Of a stretch of DNA of 64,000 bases, positions 24,162-38,550 are shown piece by piece. A program made the translations under genes and the position numbers. Each line of letters starts with the position of its first letter. Within the stretch, counting starts at the first letter, position 1. Source of the stretch: Penaeus vannamei (taxonomy: Eukaryota; Arthropoda; Malacostraca; Decapoda; Penaeidae); the NCBI RefSeq assembly GCF_042767895.1, contig NC_091589.1, positions 19,166,770 through 19,230,769 of the forward strand, read 5' to 3'. The notes below the pieces were generated by a model. It was not told where the DNA came from and did no database searches. It was given only the letters and a program-made list of their open reading frames with translations.

Positions 24162-26423
24162 GTGCACTGATTTACCAGGATTGCTGAGTATCTCTTCAAG
24201 CTAAGTGACATGGTTGTGTGTAGGAGACGACTGGTCTCTTTTGGACTTTAGCGTGACATGCTGAATTATTATCTGCAGGGTGCACTCTTTCATGAAGTCC
24301 CATAACATTTTTGTGTATTTCCCAGTGTTTGAGAGCATTAGGACCAAGTGATTTAGAGGAACACTGCTTGAGGATCCGTATCTCCAGTGTATTCAATTTT
24401 ACAACTAAGTTATTACTTAGTTTCTTTTCATTCTTGCCTGAGGATCCGTACCTCCGGGAATAAAGATCTTTTTCAGTACCTTTACGTACTTTATCGTTGA
24501 TTGTTTTGTTTCGCTTAATGCGTGTTTGTTGATTTCTGCTTGATCTTGTGGGTGATCAAGCAGCCCTTTGTGATTGTCCCTCCAGTGTGACTCTCCCTTT
24601 TTATGACTTAAGTTAATACTTCGTTTTATTTCGTTCGTACTTGAGGATTCATATCTCCTGTACATTTATTTTACAACCAAGTTAATTCACGTTTCTTTCG
24701 TCCCTGCTTGAGGATTCGTACCTCCGGGGATAAAGATCTTTATCAAGATCTTTTCCCGTAATTGTTTGATATAGGTTTCTGTTGATCTCTGCCTGACCTT
24801 GTGGGTGATCAGGCAGACTTTGGTGATCCGTATCTCCTGATAAAGAGCCCTTATCACATGATACGTGATTTTTGTTGTTATTGTCGTTGGTTGTTTCGGC
24901 TGACTCCTGTCTGATCTTGTGGCTATTCAGGCAGTCTTCTTGACCAGTCCCTTCATTGACTTTGCCAGTTGTTTGTGTCTCACCTCGGTTTTGGGCCGTT
25001 TTTTCTCGTTTTTATTGACGTTTATTGTTTTACTTTAGTTTCCCCTTATTATTCTGTGTTTTCTCTTAACATTTTTATTCATGATTTAACGACGAGACAT
25101 TTTTATGACCCTTTTATCGTTTAGCTTTTATTGAATGTTAAAAAACTAAAATGAATAAAGTTTTAAGGTCTCGTTTTTACTTAGTTTTCATTTTAAGTTG
25201 TAGGGGAGCATTTTTTACGTACAGTGTTTATTTGTTCTTTTTAGTTATCGCTTTTCTTTTTCTTATGATTTCAATTTTATACATTTAGTTATATTTTTGT
25301 TCGTTTTTATACAGCTTATTTATTACGAGAATATATTTTGTATAAATGTTTGGCCTCTGACGTCACCGGGGCAGTGGAAAAAGAAACAATAAACAGTACG
25401 AGTCGAGACGTCAACGAGTGTGTTTGACTATCCTCCGAAGCTTTGAACCACCGGCAGTGTCGCCATATTTGTTGAACCGAACACAGAGACGATCACGGAA
25501 GATAATAAGTTAAGTACTGAGATCATGATATTCTTTACATAGGAGCTGGACGTGATCTCATGAACATTTTTATTGAATAATTAGAACATCCTTTTATTTA
25601 TTTGTTTACTTTTAAATGAATTTGGCTGGTCTGTTTCTCTTTGTTTTATTTGTAACTTCTAACTTTTCAAAGTAGGAAGTCTGAGTGATCTTTTAGTTTT
25701 AGTTTTCCTGTTTCGGTGTCACCAGACTCGGGTTTTATACTGTCGTATTTTTTTTTCTTTTAGGTTTAAGGGGTTTTAAGCCTTCAGCTCTGACGCCAGA
25801 CTTGCTGGTTTTGTCTCTGTTTTATGGTAAGGCCTTCAGCCAGGCTCTCCACTCTGGAAGTCTTTTCTTTTAGTTTTTGCATACGACAGTCAGTAATTTT
25901 AGGTGCCTTTAGCACATTCTTTTACTTTTGTATTTTTCTTAGATTACTTTTTAGTATGTATTTTACCATATGGTTAGGCTGAACGTCAGAAAGTGGTATT
26001 CACACGTTAACACCCCTATTCATGATTCAGTCTCCCCCCACGCTACCACATAAGGGGATTGAATTGACAGGGGTTAACCAGGTCTATTTGCGCCTGTATC
26101 CCCCGCCAGCATCAAGGGAGGGCAGAATTCTAAGAGTGCCTTGAAGAAGTGGGACGGGACCCCTGGGTTAGACGGATCACACTACACATCCAATATTCAA
26201 CACACAAATTCTGTACTTTCTTTCCACCCTTCTCTGATACAACACCCACACCCACTTACACGGCATACAAGGTTCCCGAACCTACTAATCGGGTGGTGGC
26301 AGCGTGCCGTAGGCCTGGAACCTTACATCTGTTCACTGCAGACCAATCTTTCCTTTAAGCAAAAACCATATTCTCGGTTGAGCCCGGACCACTTCAAATC
26401 TATTGGGTCTACGCCTCGCTACA
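24162..26423 (+). mobile_element. LTR-like element B, 5'-truncated
   Basis: Almost identical to 18743-21003 of element A. It lacks the first 800 bp and has no left ATTGT. Satellite ending atagagt is joined directly to GTGCACTG. It carries the same three hairpins at 24536-24563, 24789-24816 and 24907-24934, the CRE-like site at 25358-25365, and the CTACA end with ATTGT at 26424-26428. It arose as part of the 5.42-kb direct duplication, not as a new insertion. Confidence 0.85.
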
Positions 26424-28010
26424 ATTGTCGTTATTATTTGAAAAATTATCAATATTGTTATCATCATTATAAAAATAGTTGTAATGATGAAAATGACAGT
26501 AATAATTAGCATAAGTCCATTTATGATGAAATAAAGGCTAAAACTAATAAAATCCCAATAGTCGAAAAAACGGCAAAATCTAGCGTATTACAGCCTTTCG
26601 AGAGAAAGGTCGAAAAAAACTTTTCACTTTAAAATGATAATTATGATTTTAACATGAATATAGGTAATTATGATGATTTTCATGAGAATGCCTTTATTAT
26701 TAAATATAATGTTAATAATTATGATGATAATGACAATAATAATGATGATAATAATAAAAAGAGAATTATAATAATTTTAATAATTATTGCAATTATACCA
26801 ATAATGAACTCAATTCTAATAATTTTCATACCAATAATGATAATATATAAAATCATATTATCATTATTATTGATATGATAATGAGAATTAGTCATTATTA
26901 TTTCTAAAATTATTATTATTGTTATTATCATTATAAAAATAATTATAATGATGAAAATGAGAGTAATAATTAGCATAATAATCATTATAACTGCAATAAT
27001 GATAATGATAATAATGATAATCATGACGATAATGACTATAAGGATGATAATCATAAGAATAATGACAATAATGATGATAATGATAATAATAGTCATAGAG
27101 TCGCTTTATAATAAAATAAAGGCTAAAACAAATAAAATCCCATATGTCGGAAAACCGGGAAAATCTAGCGTGTTACAGCATTTTGAGAGAAAGGTCGGAA
27201 AAAAACATTTTTCGCTTTTAAATGATAATTATGATGAATTTAACATTAATTCAGGTAATTATGATGATTTTCATGATAATGTCTTTATTATAAACAATAA
27301 TGATGATAATTATGATGATAATGACAATAATGATGATGAAAATAAAATAATAATTATAATGATAATTTTGATAGTTACTGCAATAATAGCAATAATGAAC
27401 TCTATTCTAATAATTTTCATTCTAATAATGACAATATAATTAATAGTATCATTATTATTGTTATTATAATGATTATTATTGTCATTATTTCTAAAATTAC
27501 CATTATTATTATTATCATTATAAATATAGTTATAATGATGAAAATGAGCGTAGTTATAATAATAATCATGATAACTGCAATAATGCTAATGATAATAAAG
27601 ATAATCATGACGATAATGACTATAATGATGATAATCATACGAATAATGACAATAATGATAATAATGATGATAATAATAATCATAGAGTCCATTTGTAATT
27701 AAATAAAGGCGAAAACTAATATAATCCCCTAAGTCGAAAAAACGGCAAAATCTTGCGTATTACAACCTTTTGAGAGAAAGGTCGGAAAAAAAAACTTTCT
27801 CGCTTTTAAATGATAATTATGATGATTTTAACATTTATTCAGATAAATATAATTATTTTAATGATAATTCCTTTATTATTAACAATAAAGATAATTACGA
27901 TGATAATGACAATAGTAATGATAATAAAAAAATGATAATTATAACAATAATTTTGATAATTACTGCAATAATAGAAATAATGAACTTTATTCTAATAATT
28001 TTCATACTAA
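26424..28010 (+). repeat. Satellite after element B, plus orientation
   Basis: Monomers matching 21004-22590 of array 2 almost exactly. No gene is seen. Confidence 0.9.
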
Positions 28011-28510
28011 NNNNNNNNNNNNNNNNNNNNNNNNNNNNNNNNNNNNNNNNNNNNNNNNNNNNNNNNNNNNNNNNNNNNNNNNNNNNNNNNNNNNNNNNNN
28101 NNNNNNNNNNNNNNNNNNNNNNNNNNNNNNNNNNNNNNNNNNNNNNNNNNNNNNNNNNNNNNNNNNNNNNNNNNNNNNNNNNNNNNNNNNNNNNNNNNNN
28201 NNNNNNNNNNNNNNNNNNNNNNNNNNNNNNNNNNNNNNNNNNNNNNNNNNNNNNNNNNNNNNNNNNNNNNNNNNNNNNNNNNNNNNNNNNNNNNNNNNNN
28301 NNNNNNNNNNNNNNNNNNNNNNNNNNNNNNNNNNNNNNNNNNNNNNNNNNNNNNNNNNNNNNNNNNNNNNNNNNNNNNNNNNNNNNNNNNNNNNNNNNNN
28401 NNNNNNNNNNNNNNNNNNNNNNNNNNNNNNNNNNNNNNNNNNNNNNNNNNNNNNNNNNNNNNNNNNNNNNNNNNNNNNNNNNNNNNNNNNNNNNNNNNNN
28501 NNNNNNNNNN
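28011..28510. other. Assembly gap (500 N)
   Basis: Exactly 500 N. It lies where the near-identical duplication stops and the older block duplication starts. Confidence 0.99.
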
Positions 28511-31500
28511 GATTTTCATGATAGTGCCTTCATTATTAACAATAATGATGATAATTATGATTGTAATGACAATAATAGCGATGATAATAATAATAAAATG
28601 ATAATTATAATGATAATTTTGATAATTACTGCAAAAATAGGAATAATTAACTCTATTCTAATAATTTTCATACTAATAATGACAATACAAATTATAATAA
28701 TATCATTATTATTGTTATTATAATGAGCATTATTGTCATTATTATTTCTAAATTTATTATTATAAAAATAGTTATAATGATGAAAATAACAGTAATAATT
28801 AGCATAATAATCATTATAACTGCAATAATTATAATGATGACAATGATAATCATGACGATAATGACTATAATCATGATAATCATAAGAATAATGAAAATAA
28901 TGACGATAATGAGGAAAAAATAATCATAGAGTCCATTCATAATGAAATAAAGGCGAAAATTAATAAAATCCCATAAGTAAAAAAACGGCAAAATATAGCG
29001 TATTGCAGCATTTAGAGAGATAGGTAAAAAAAATAAAATTTTCGGTTTTTAATGATAATTATGATGATTTTAACATTAATTCAGGTAATTATGATGATTT
29101 TCATAATAGTGCCTTTATTATTAACAATAATGATGATAATGATTATTATGATGACAATAAAATTTATGATGATATTAATAAAATGATAATTATAAAGATA
29201 ATTTTGATAATTACTGCAATAATATCAATAGTTAACTCTATTCTAATAATTTTCATTCTAATAATGACAATAGAAATAATAATAATATCAGTCATATTTT
29301 TATTATAATGAGTATTATTGTCATTATTATTTCTAAAATTATCATTATTATTATTATAGTTATATAAATAGTTATAATGATGGAAATAACAGTAATAATT
29401 AGGATAATAATAATTATAATTGCAATAATGATAATCATGAAAATAATGACAATAATGATGATAATCATAAGAATAATGATAATCATACAGTCTACATATA
29501 AGGAAATAAAGGCTATAACTAATTATGATGATGGTAATTATGATTATGGTAATTATGTTGATTTTCATGATAATCCCTACATTTTTAACAATAATGATGA
29601 TAATTATGATGATAATGACAATTATGACTATTAGGATGATAATCAAAAGAATAATGACAATAAGGATGATAATGATGATAATAATAATCATAGAGTCAAT
29701 TTATAATGAAATAAAGGCTAAAACTAATAAAATCCCAAAATTCGAAATAACGGCAAAATATAGCGTATTATAGCCATGTGATAGAAAGGTCGAAAACCCC
29801 CTTTTTTGCATTTAAATAATAATTATGATGATTTTAACATCAATTCAGGTAATTATGATGATTTTCATGATGATTCCTTTATTATTAACAATAATGATAA
29901 TTAAGATGTTAATGACAATAATAATGATGATAATATTAATAAAATAAACATTTTTATGATAATTTTAGAATTACTGCAATAATAGCAATAATGTACTCTA
30001 CTTTAATAATTTTCATGCTAATAATGGCAATAAAAATAATAAAAATATCAATATTATTGTTATTATAATGAGTATTATTGTCATTATTATTTCTAAAATT
30101 ATCATTTTTGTTATTATCATTATATAAATAGTTATAATGATGGAAATGACAGTAATAATTAGCATAATAATCATTATAACTGCAATAATGATAATCATGA
30201 AAATAATGACTATAATGATGATAATCATATGAATAATGATAATCATACAATCTACATATAAGGAAATAAAGGCTATAACTAATTATGATGATTTTCTTGA
30301 TAATCCCTACATTTTTAACAATAATGATGATAATTATGATGATAATGACAATAATAATGATGAAAATAATAATAAAATGATAATGATAATGATAATTGTG
30401 ATAATTACTGCAATAATAGCAATAATGAACTATATTCTAATAATTTTCATACTAATAATGACAATAGAAATAATAATAATATCATTATTATTATTATTAT
30501 AATGAGTATTATTATCATTATTAATTCTAAAATTATAATTATTATCATTATAAAAATAGTTATAATGATGAAAAGGACTAATAATTAGCATAATAATCAT
30601 TATAACTGCAATAATGATAGTGATAATAATCATAATCATGACTATAATGAGTATAATGATGATAATCATAAGAATAATGACAATAATGGTGATAATGATG
30701 ATGATAATCATATAGTCTATATGTAATGAAATAAAGGCTAAAAGTAATCAAATCCCAAAAGTCGAAAAAACTGCAAAATCTAGGATATTACATCCTTTTG
30801 AGAGAAAGGTCGAAGAAAAACAATTATGATGATTTTGACATTAATTCAGGTAATTATGAGGATTTTCATGATAATGCCTTTATTATTAACATTAATGATG
30901 ATAATTATGATGATAATGACAATAATAATGATGATAATAATAAAATAATAATTATAAGGATAATTTTGATAATTACAGAAATAATAGCAGTAATGAACTC
31001 TATTCTAATAAGTTTCATACTAATAATGACAACAGAAATAATAATATCATTATAATTGTTATTATAGTGAGTATTATTGTCATTATTATTTCTAAAATTA
31101 TTATTATTGTTATTATCATTATTAAAATAATTATAATGATGAAAATGGCCGTAATAATTAGTATATATTCATTATAACTGCAATAATGATAATGATAATA
31201 ATGATAATCATGACGATAATGACTAAAATGATGATAATCATAGGAATAATGACAATGACGATGATAATAATCATAAAATCCATTTATAATGAAATAAACC
31301 TAAAACTAATACAATCCCAAAAGTCGAAAAAAACGGCAAAATCTAGTGTATTACAGCCTTTTGAGGGAAGAATCGAAAAAAAAACTAATTATAATTATGA
31401 TTTTAACATTAATTCAGGTAATTATGATGATTATCATGATAATTCCTTTATTATTTACAATAATGATAATAATTGTGATGATAATGACAATAATAATTAT

Positions 31501-34500
31501 GATAATAATAATAAAATGAGAATTATAATAATTTTGATAATTCCTACAATAATTACAATAATGAACTCTATTCTAATAATTTTCATAATAATAATGACAA
31601 TAGTAATAATGATTATATCATTATTATTTTCATTATAGTGAGTATTATTGTAATCATTATTTCTAAAATTATCATTATTGTTATTACCATTATAAAAATA
31701 GTTATAATGATGAAAATGAGAGTATTTATTAGCATAATAATCATTATAACTGCAATAATGATAATGATAAACATGACGATAATGACCATAATGATGATAA
31801 TCATAAGAATAGTGACAATAATGATGATAATTATGATAATAATAATCATAGAGTCCATTTATAATGAAATAAAGGTAGAAAGCAATACAATCCCAAAAGT
31901 CGAAAAAACGGCAAAATCTAGCGTATTACAACCTTTTGAGAGACAAGTCGAAAACCCCCCTTTTTCGCTTTTAAATAATAATTATGATGGCTTTCATGAT
32001 AATTCCTTTATTATTAACAATAATGATGATAATTATGATGATAATGATAATAATAATGATGATAATAATAAAATCAGAATCATAATGATAATTTTGATAA
32101 TTACTGCAATATTAGCAAAATGGACCTCTATTCTAATAATTTTGATACTAATAATGCCAATAGAAATAATAATAATATCATTATTATCGTGTTTATAATG
32201 AGTATAAATGTCATCATTATTTCTAAAATTATCATTATTGGTATTATCATTATAAGAATATTTATAATGATGAAAATGACAGTAATAATTAACATAATAA
32301 TCATTACAACTGCAATAATGATAATAATGATAACCATGAAGATAATGACTATAATGATGATAATCATAACAATAATGACAATAATGATAATGATGATAAT
32401 AATAATCACAGAGTCCATTTACAATGAAATAAAGGCTAAAACTAATAAAATCACCAAAGCCGAAACACGAAAAAACTAGCGTATTACAGCCTTTTGAAAG
32501 GTCGAAAAACTCCCTTTTTCATTTTTAAATGATAATCATGATTTTAACATTAATTCAGGTAATTATGATGATTTTCATGATAATTACTTTATTATCAACA
32601 ATAATGACAATAATAATGATGGTTATAATAAATTGATAATTATAATGATAATTTTGATAATTACCGCAATAATAGCAATAATGAACTCTAATCTAATAAT
32701 ATTCCTACTAATAATGACGATAGAAATAATAATAATATCATTATTATTGTTATTATAATGATTATTATTGTCATTATTATTTCTAAAATTATCATTATTT
32801 TATTATCATTATAAAAATAGTTATAATGATGAAAATGACAGTAAAAATTAACATAATAATCATTATAACTGGAATAATTGTAATGATAATGATTATCATG
32901 ACGATAATGACAATAATGGTGATAATCATATGAATAATTGTAATAATGATGATAATGATGATTATAATAATAATCATAGAGTCCATTCATAATAAAATAA
33001 AGGCTAAAACTAATAAAATCCCAAAAGTCGAAAAAAAAAATGCAAAATCTAGCGTATTACAGCCTTTTGAGAGAAAGGTTGAAAGAAACATTTTCGCTTT
33101 TAAATAATAATTATGATGATTTTCATGATAATTCCTTTATTATTAACAGTAATGATGATAATGACAATAATAATGATGATAATCATAAAATGAGAATTAT
33201 AAAGATAATTTTGATAATTACTGAAAAAACAGAAATAATGAACTCTATTTTAATAATTTTCATACTAATAATGACAATAGAAATAATAGTAATATTATTA
33301 TTGTTATTATAATGAGTATTATTTTCATTATTATTTCCAAAATTGTCATTATTGTTATTATCATTATAAAAATAGTGTTAATGATGAAAATGACAGTAAT
33401 AATTAGCATAATAATCATCATAACTGCAATAATGATAATGATAATAATTATAATCATGACGATCATGACTATAATGATGATAATCATAGAAATAATGACA
33501 ATAATGATTATGATAATAATAATCATAGAGTCCATTTATAATGAAATAAAGGCTTAAACTAATAAAATCCCAAATGTCGAAAAAAACGGCAAAATATAGC
33601 GTATTACAGGCTTTGAGAGAAAGGTCGAAAAAAAACTTTTTCGCTTTTAAAGGATAATTATTATGAAGGAAATTATGATGATTATAACATTAATTCAGGA
33701 ATTTATGATGATTGTCATGATAATGCCTTCATTATAAGCAACAATGATGATAATTATGATGATAATGACAATAATAATGATGATAATAATAATAAAATGA
33801 TAATTATAATGATAATTTTGATAATTACTGCAATGATAGCAATAATTAACTCTTTTCTAATAATTTTCATACAAATAATGACAAAAGAAATAATAATAAT
33901 ATCATTATTATTGTTACTATAATGAGTATTGTTGTCATTATTATTTCTAAAATTATCGTTATATATATTATCATTATAAAAATAGTTATAGTGATGAAAA
34001 TGACCGTAATAATTAGCATAATAATCATTATAACTGCAATAATGATAATGATAATAATGATAATCATAACGATAATGACTATAATGATAATCAAAGGAAT
34101 AATGACAATAATGATGATAATGATGATAATAATAATCATAGAGTCCATTTATAATGAAATAAAGGCTTAAACTAATAAAATCCCATAAGTCGAAAAAAGG
34201 CTAAATCTAGGGTATTACACTTTTGAGTGAAAGGTCGAAAAAAAACTTTTTCGCTTTTAAATGGTAATTATGGTGATTTTAACACTAATTCAGGTAATTA
34301 TGATGATTTTCATAATAATGCCTTTATCATTAACAATAATGATGATAATTATGATGATAATGACAATAATAATGGTGATAATAGCAAAATGATCATTATA
34401 ATGATAATTTTGATAATTACTGCAATAAGAGCAATAAGTAACTCTATTCTATTAATTTTCATACTAATAATGACAATAGAAATAATATCATTATTATTGT

Positions 34501-35370
34501 TATTATAATAAGTATTATTGTCATTATTATATCTAAAATCATCATTATTGTTATCATTATAGAATTAATTATAAGGATGAAAATGACAGTAATAATTAAC
34601 ATAATAATAATTATAACTGCAATAATAATAATGGTAATGATAATTATGACAATAATGACTATAATATGATAATTATAAGATTAATAACAATAATGATAAT
34701 GATGATAATAATAATCAAATGAAATAAAGGCTAAAACTAATAATATCCCCAAAGTCAAAAAAAAAAAAAAAAAGTCAAAATCTACCGCATTACAGCCTTC
34801 TGAGAGGAAGATCGAAAAACCCGCTTTTTCGCTTTTAAAGGGTAATTATGATTTTAACATTAATTCAGGTAATTATGATGATTTTCATGATAATTCCTTT
34901 ATTATTAATAATAATGATGATACTTACGATGATAATGATAATAAAATGATAATTAATATAATTTTTGATAATTACTGCAATAATAGCAATAATGAACTAT
35001 ATTCTAATAATTTTCATACTAATAATGACAATAGAAATAATAATAGTAACATTATTATTATTATAATGAGAATTATTGTCATTATTATTTCTAAAATTAT
35101 CATTATTCTGATTATCATTATAAAATTAGTTATAATGATGAAAATGACAGGAATAATTAGCATTATTGCAATAATGATATTGATAATCATGACGATAATG
35201 ACTATAATGATGATAATCATAAGAATAATGACAATAATGATGATAATGATAATAATCATAGAGTCCATTTATAATGAAATAAAGGCGAAAACTAATAAAA
35301 TCCCAAAAGTCGAAAAAACGGCAAAATCTAGCTTATGACAGAAAGGTCGAAAAAATCCCTTTTTCGCTTT

Positions 35371-35612
35371 TAAGTGATATTTATGATGATTTTCATGATA
35401 ATTTCTTTATTATTAACAATAATGATGATAATTATGATGATAATGACAATAATAATGATGATGATAATAATAAAATGAGAATTAAAAGTTTTAAGTGATA
35501 ATTATGATGATTTTCATGATAATTTCTTTAATATTAACAATAATGATGATAATTATGATGATAATGACAATAATAATGATGATGATAATAATAAAATGAG
35601 AATTATAATGGA
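35371..35612 (+). repeat. 121-bp partial-monomer tandem duplication
   Basis: taagtgata at 35371 recurs at 35492. The intervening RAY segment through aaaatgagaatta is repeated almost unchanged. It looks like a recent slippage or replication duplication, just upstream of element C. Confidence 0.8.
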
Positions 35613-35726
35613 AATTTTGATAATTACTGCAAAAATAACAATAATGTACTATATTCTAATAATTTTCATACTAATAATGACAATAGAAATAATAATATCA
35701 TTATTATTGTTATGATAATGAGTATT

Positions 35727-35731
35727 ATTGT
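35727..35731 (+). repeat. Target-site duplication ATTGT, left of element C
   Basis: Precedes TGTAGTGTACGG. Its partner is 39616-39620. Confidence 0.8.
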
Positions 35732-36401
35732 TGTAGTGTACGGTTGCGTACGTCCTGACTCTAAGGATAATTTCATCTCCATGAACCTCGGCCAACGCAT
35801 CACAAGCCGCCAAAGACGAAGTCCCCGCCGTGTGCCACGTGCGGTTATATCCCGCAGACGTATTTTTTTCACCTGCGACCGAGTCCTGCAGGCTTCTTAT
35901 TCATTTATATATATATTTCTTATAAGTCCAACCACCAGTCTAGAAGGACAGAGTTGAATGTATGTTAGTTGTAGTGATAATGTGAACTTGGTTATTTTTA
36001 TAACCATAAACGTAATATTTACCAAGACTCACTATTTGTATAGCGTTGAAGTTGCCAAGCTAAAATAGCTATTTATTTATTTTTAAACCTAATTATTGTT
36101 GATATGTTTTGGCCGACGTGCACAGTTTTAAGACAACTGTTTGTTATCGGGTTTTCTCCGTATCCTTTCCTTATTTATCTCTTTCTAATGTTCGTCCCTC
36201 TTGTCGACGTCTCCAAACTGTCGCCATAACCACCGAAGGAGGTGACGGTCGTTGCCGAACTTCTTTTCTGTTTTTCCCCTTCCCTCTCTCGTCTCGGTTG
36301 TTTGGATTGTCGAACTATCGGCTTGGTCTTCAGGCACTTCATTTGCCTATTTTCTTCTTTCGCGCCATGCCTGGGCCTTGGCCTGTGGGTTTCTTTCGGG
36401 A

Positions 36402-36409
36402 TATATATA
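36402..36409 (+). promoter_or_regulatory. Candidate TATA box in element C
   Basis: TATATATA in the same context as 18615-18622 of element A. Confidence 0.25.
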
Positions 36410-36902
36410 CTAGTGGTTGAGGAAAGGAGAATAACTTCGGTCCTGACCTCTGTCCCGCACTTTGGTCCTTTGCGGTTGCAATTTTACCTGTGTTGTGCTC
36501 TCGCTCGGATTTACCCTGGGATATACTTCGTGCACGGATTTACCAGGATTGCTGAGTATCTCCTCAAGCTAAGGGACGTGGTTGTGTGTAGGAGACGACT
36601 GGTCTCTTTTGGACTTTAGCGTGACATGCTGCATTATTATCTGCAGGGTGCACTCTTTCATGAAGTCCCATAACATTTTTGTGTATTTCCCAGTGTTTGA
36701 GAGCATTAGGACCAAGTGATTTAGAGGACACTGCTTGAGGATCCGTACCTCCAGTGTATTCAATTTTACAACTAAGTTATTACTTAGTTTCTTTTCATTC
36801 TTGCCTGAGGATCCGTACCTCCGGGAATAAAGATCTTTTTCACTACCTTTAAGTACTTTATCGTTGATTGTTTTGTTTCGCTTAATGCGTGTTTGTTGAT
36901 TT

Positions 36903-37305
36903 CTGCTTGATCTTGTGGGTGATCAAGCAGCCCTTTGTGATTGTCCCTCCAGTGTGACTCTCCCTTTTTATGACTTAATTAAGTTAATACTTCGTTTTAT
37001 TTCGTTCGCACTTGAGGATTCGTATCTCCTGTACATTTATTTTACAACCAAGTTAATTCATGTTTCTTTTGTCCCTGCTTGAGGATTCGTACCTCCGGGG
37101 ATAAAGATCTTTATCAAGATCTTTTCCCGTAATTGTTTGATATAGGTTTCTGTTGATCTCTGCCTGACCTTGTGGGTGATCAGGCAGACTTTGGTGATCC
37201 GTATCTCCTGATAAAGAGCCCTTATCACATGATACGTGATTTTTGTTGTTATTGTCGTTGGTTGTTTCGGCTGACTCCTGTCTGATCTTGTGGCTATTTA
37301 GGCAG
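36903..37305 (+). other. Array of three related hairpins in element C
   Basis: Same three stem-loops as in element A, with loop TTGTGGGT twice and TTGTGGCT once. The third hairpin has ATTTAGGCAG instead of ATTCAGGCAG, weakening its stem by one pair. Confidence 0.6.
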
Positions 37306-37341
37306 TCTTCTTGACCATTCCCTTCATTGACTTTGCCAGTT

Positions 37342-38138
37342 CAGCCTTCTTATTGAGTTATTGCTTAATTCTTTTGTTCACTGTTTACACAAGTACTCTT
37401 ACTAGGTATCCGTCAGCATTAGCTTTGGAGTTTAACAGTTAACGTCCATTTGGGTTGGATGTTAACAATTTAACGTAATTTAGGGCCTTGGATGTTTTTA
37501 TGCTGACCCCCTAGTAACAGTACTTCTGGAGTTGGGACGCCAACTTAGGGAAGACATTTTTTATATCGTGGTAAGTTTATCTGGTGTTGATTTCTCGTTC
37601 ATCACTGCCGCTGTGATAAATTGGTGATGCACACACCTTGCTTCTACTTTTCATGACTGAAAAATGCCTGTAATTTCCTAGTGAGTGTAACTTGCTCTCT
37701 AAATAAACATCGTACCATCTTAGAGCTTTTACTCAACTCCAGTCAGAATAATTTATACAACCACTAAAGTTCTGGTTCTGACCAAGGTTAGATAGAATCT
37801 TTCTCGGACTCGGGTCTCCTAAACAGCACATTGTTGGATGCACTGATATCTCGCAACCCTTGAAAGGCTGTAAAAAGGCTAGTCAAATCAGAGAATATTA
37901 AGCTGATATTCAAAGAGCAGATTAATTTTGCTATACCTGGATTCCCGCTCCCAGCAGGCGGATGCTCAAACAGAAGGGAAGAAGAAGAATTCTATGATCT
38001 TGCTTTTTTCTTCCAAACACGTCCACGCCTATGCTATCTCCCTTTTCACGTCTAAACACTTACACATCTGTAAGGTGGTCTTGGATGCTGCATCTCATCC
38101 TCTCTGCTCTCCCGCTCTGACTGCCGTGTTGGAGGATT
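37342..38138 (+). other. 797-bp segment present only in element C
   Basis: Element A reads gccagtt followed directly by gtttgtgtctc. In C these are separated by 797 bp with a tt microhomology at the ends. Its last 150 bp contain the gaattctatgatcttgc..tacacatc stretch shared with all short LTR copies. It is therefore more likely a loss in A/B than a gain in C. I recognise no gene in it. Confidence 0.7.
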
Positions 38139-38542
38139 GTTTGTGTCTCACCTCGGTTTTGGGCCGTTTTTTCTCGTTTTTATTGACTTTTATTGTTTTA
38201 CTTTAGTTTCCCCTTTTTATTCTGTGTTTTCTCTTAACATTTTTATTCATGATTTAACAACGAGACATTTTTATGACCCTTTTATGACCCTTTCATCGTT
38301 TAGCTTTTATTTATTTTAGTTTTTTAACATTCAATAAAGTTTTAAGGTCTCGTTTTTACTTAGTTTTCATTTTAAGTTGTAGGGGGAGCATTTTTTACGC
38401 ACAGCGTTTATTTGTTCTTTTTAGTTATCGCTTTTCTTTTTCTTATGATTTCAATTTTATACATTTAGTTTTATTTTGTTCGTTTTTATACAATTTTAGC
38501 TCATTTATTACGAGAATATATTTTGTATAAATGTTTGGCCTC

Positions 38543-38550
38543 TGACGTCA
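38543..38550 (+). promoter_or_regulatory. TGACGTCA palindrome (CRE-like) in element C
   Basis: Conserved copy of the 19939-19946 motif. Confidence 0.3.

Larger units (their letters stand above)
24162..28010 (+). repeat. Near-identical direct duplication, second copy
   Basis: Partner of 18743-22590. It is still matching when it reaches the 500-N gap. The sequence after the gap does not continue the match but instead resembles 13214 onward. Confidence 0.93.
28511..35731 (+). repeat. Satellite array 3, plus orientation
   Basis: About 12 monomers, homologous in order to 13214-17940 but with several additional units. Two neighbouring monomers (cores at about 29515 and 30280) share the core deletion found once at 14840, so that unit was duplicated locally in this block. 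A run of 17 A occurs near 34758. A 121-bp stretch is tandemly duplicated at 35371-35612. No gene is seen. Confidence 0.9.
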
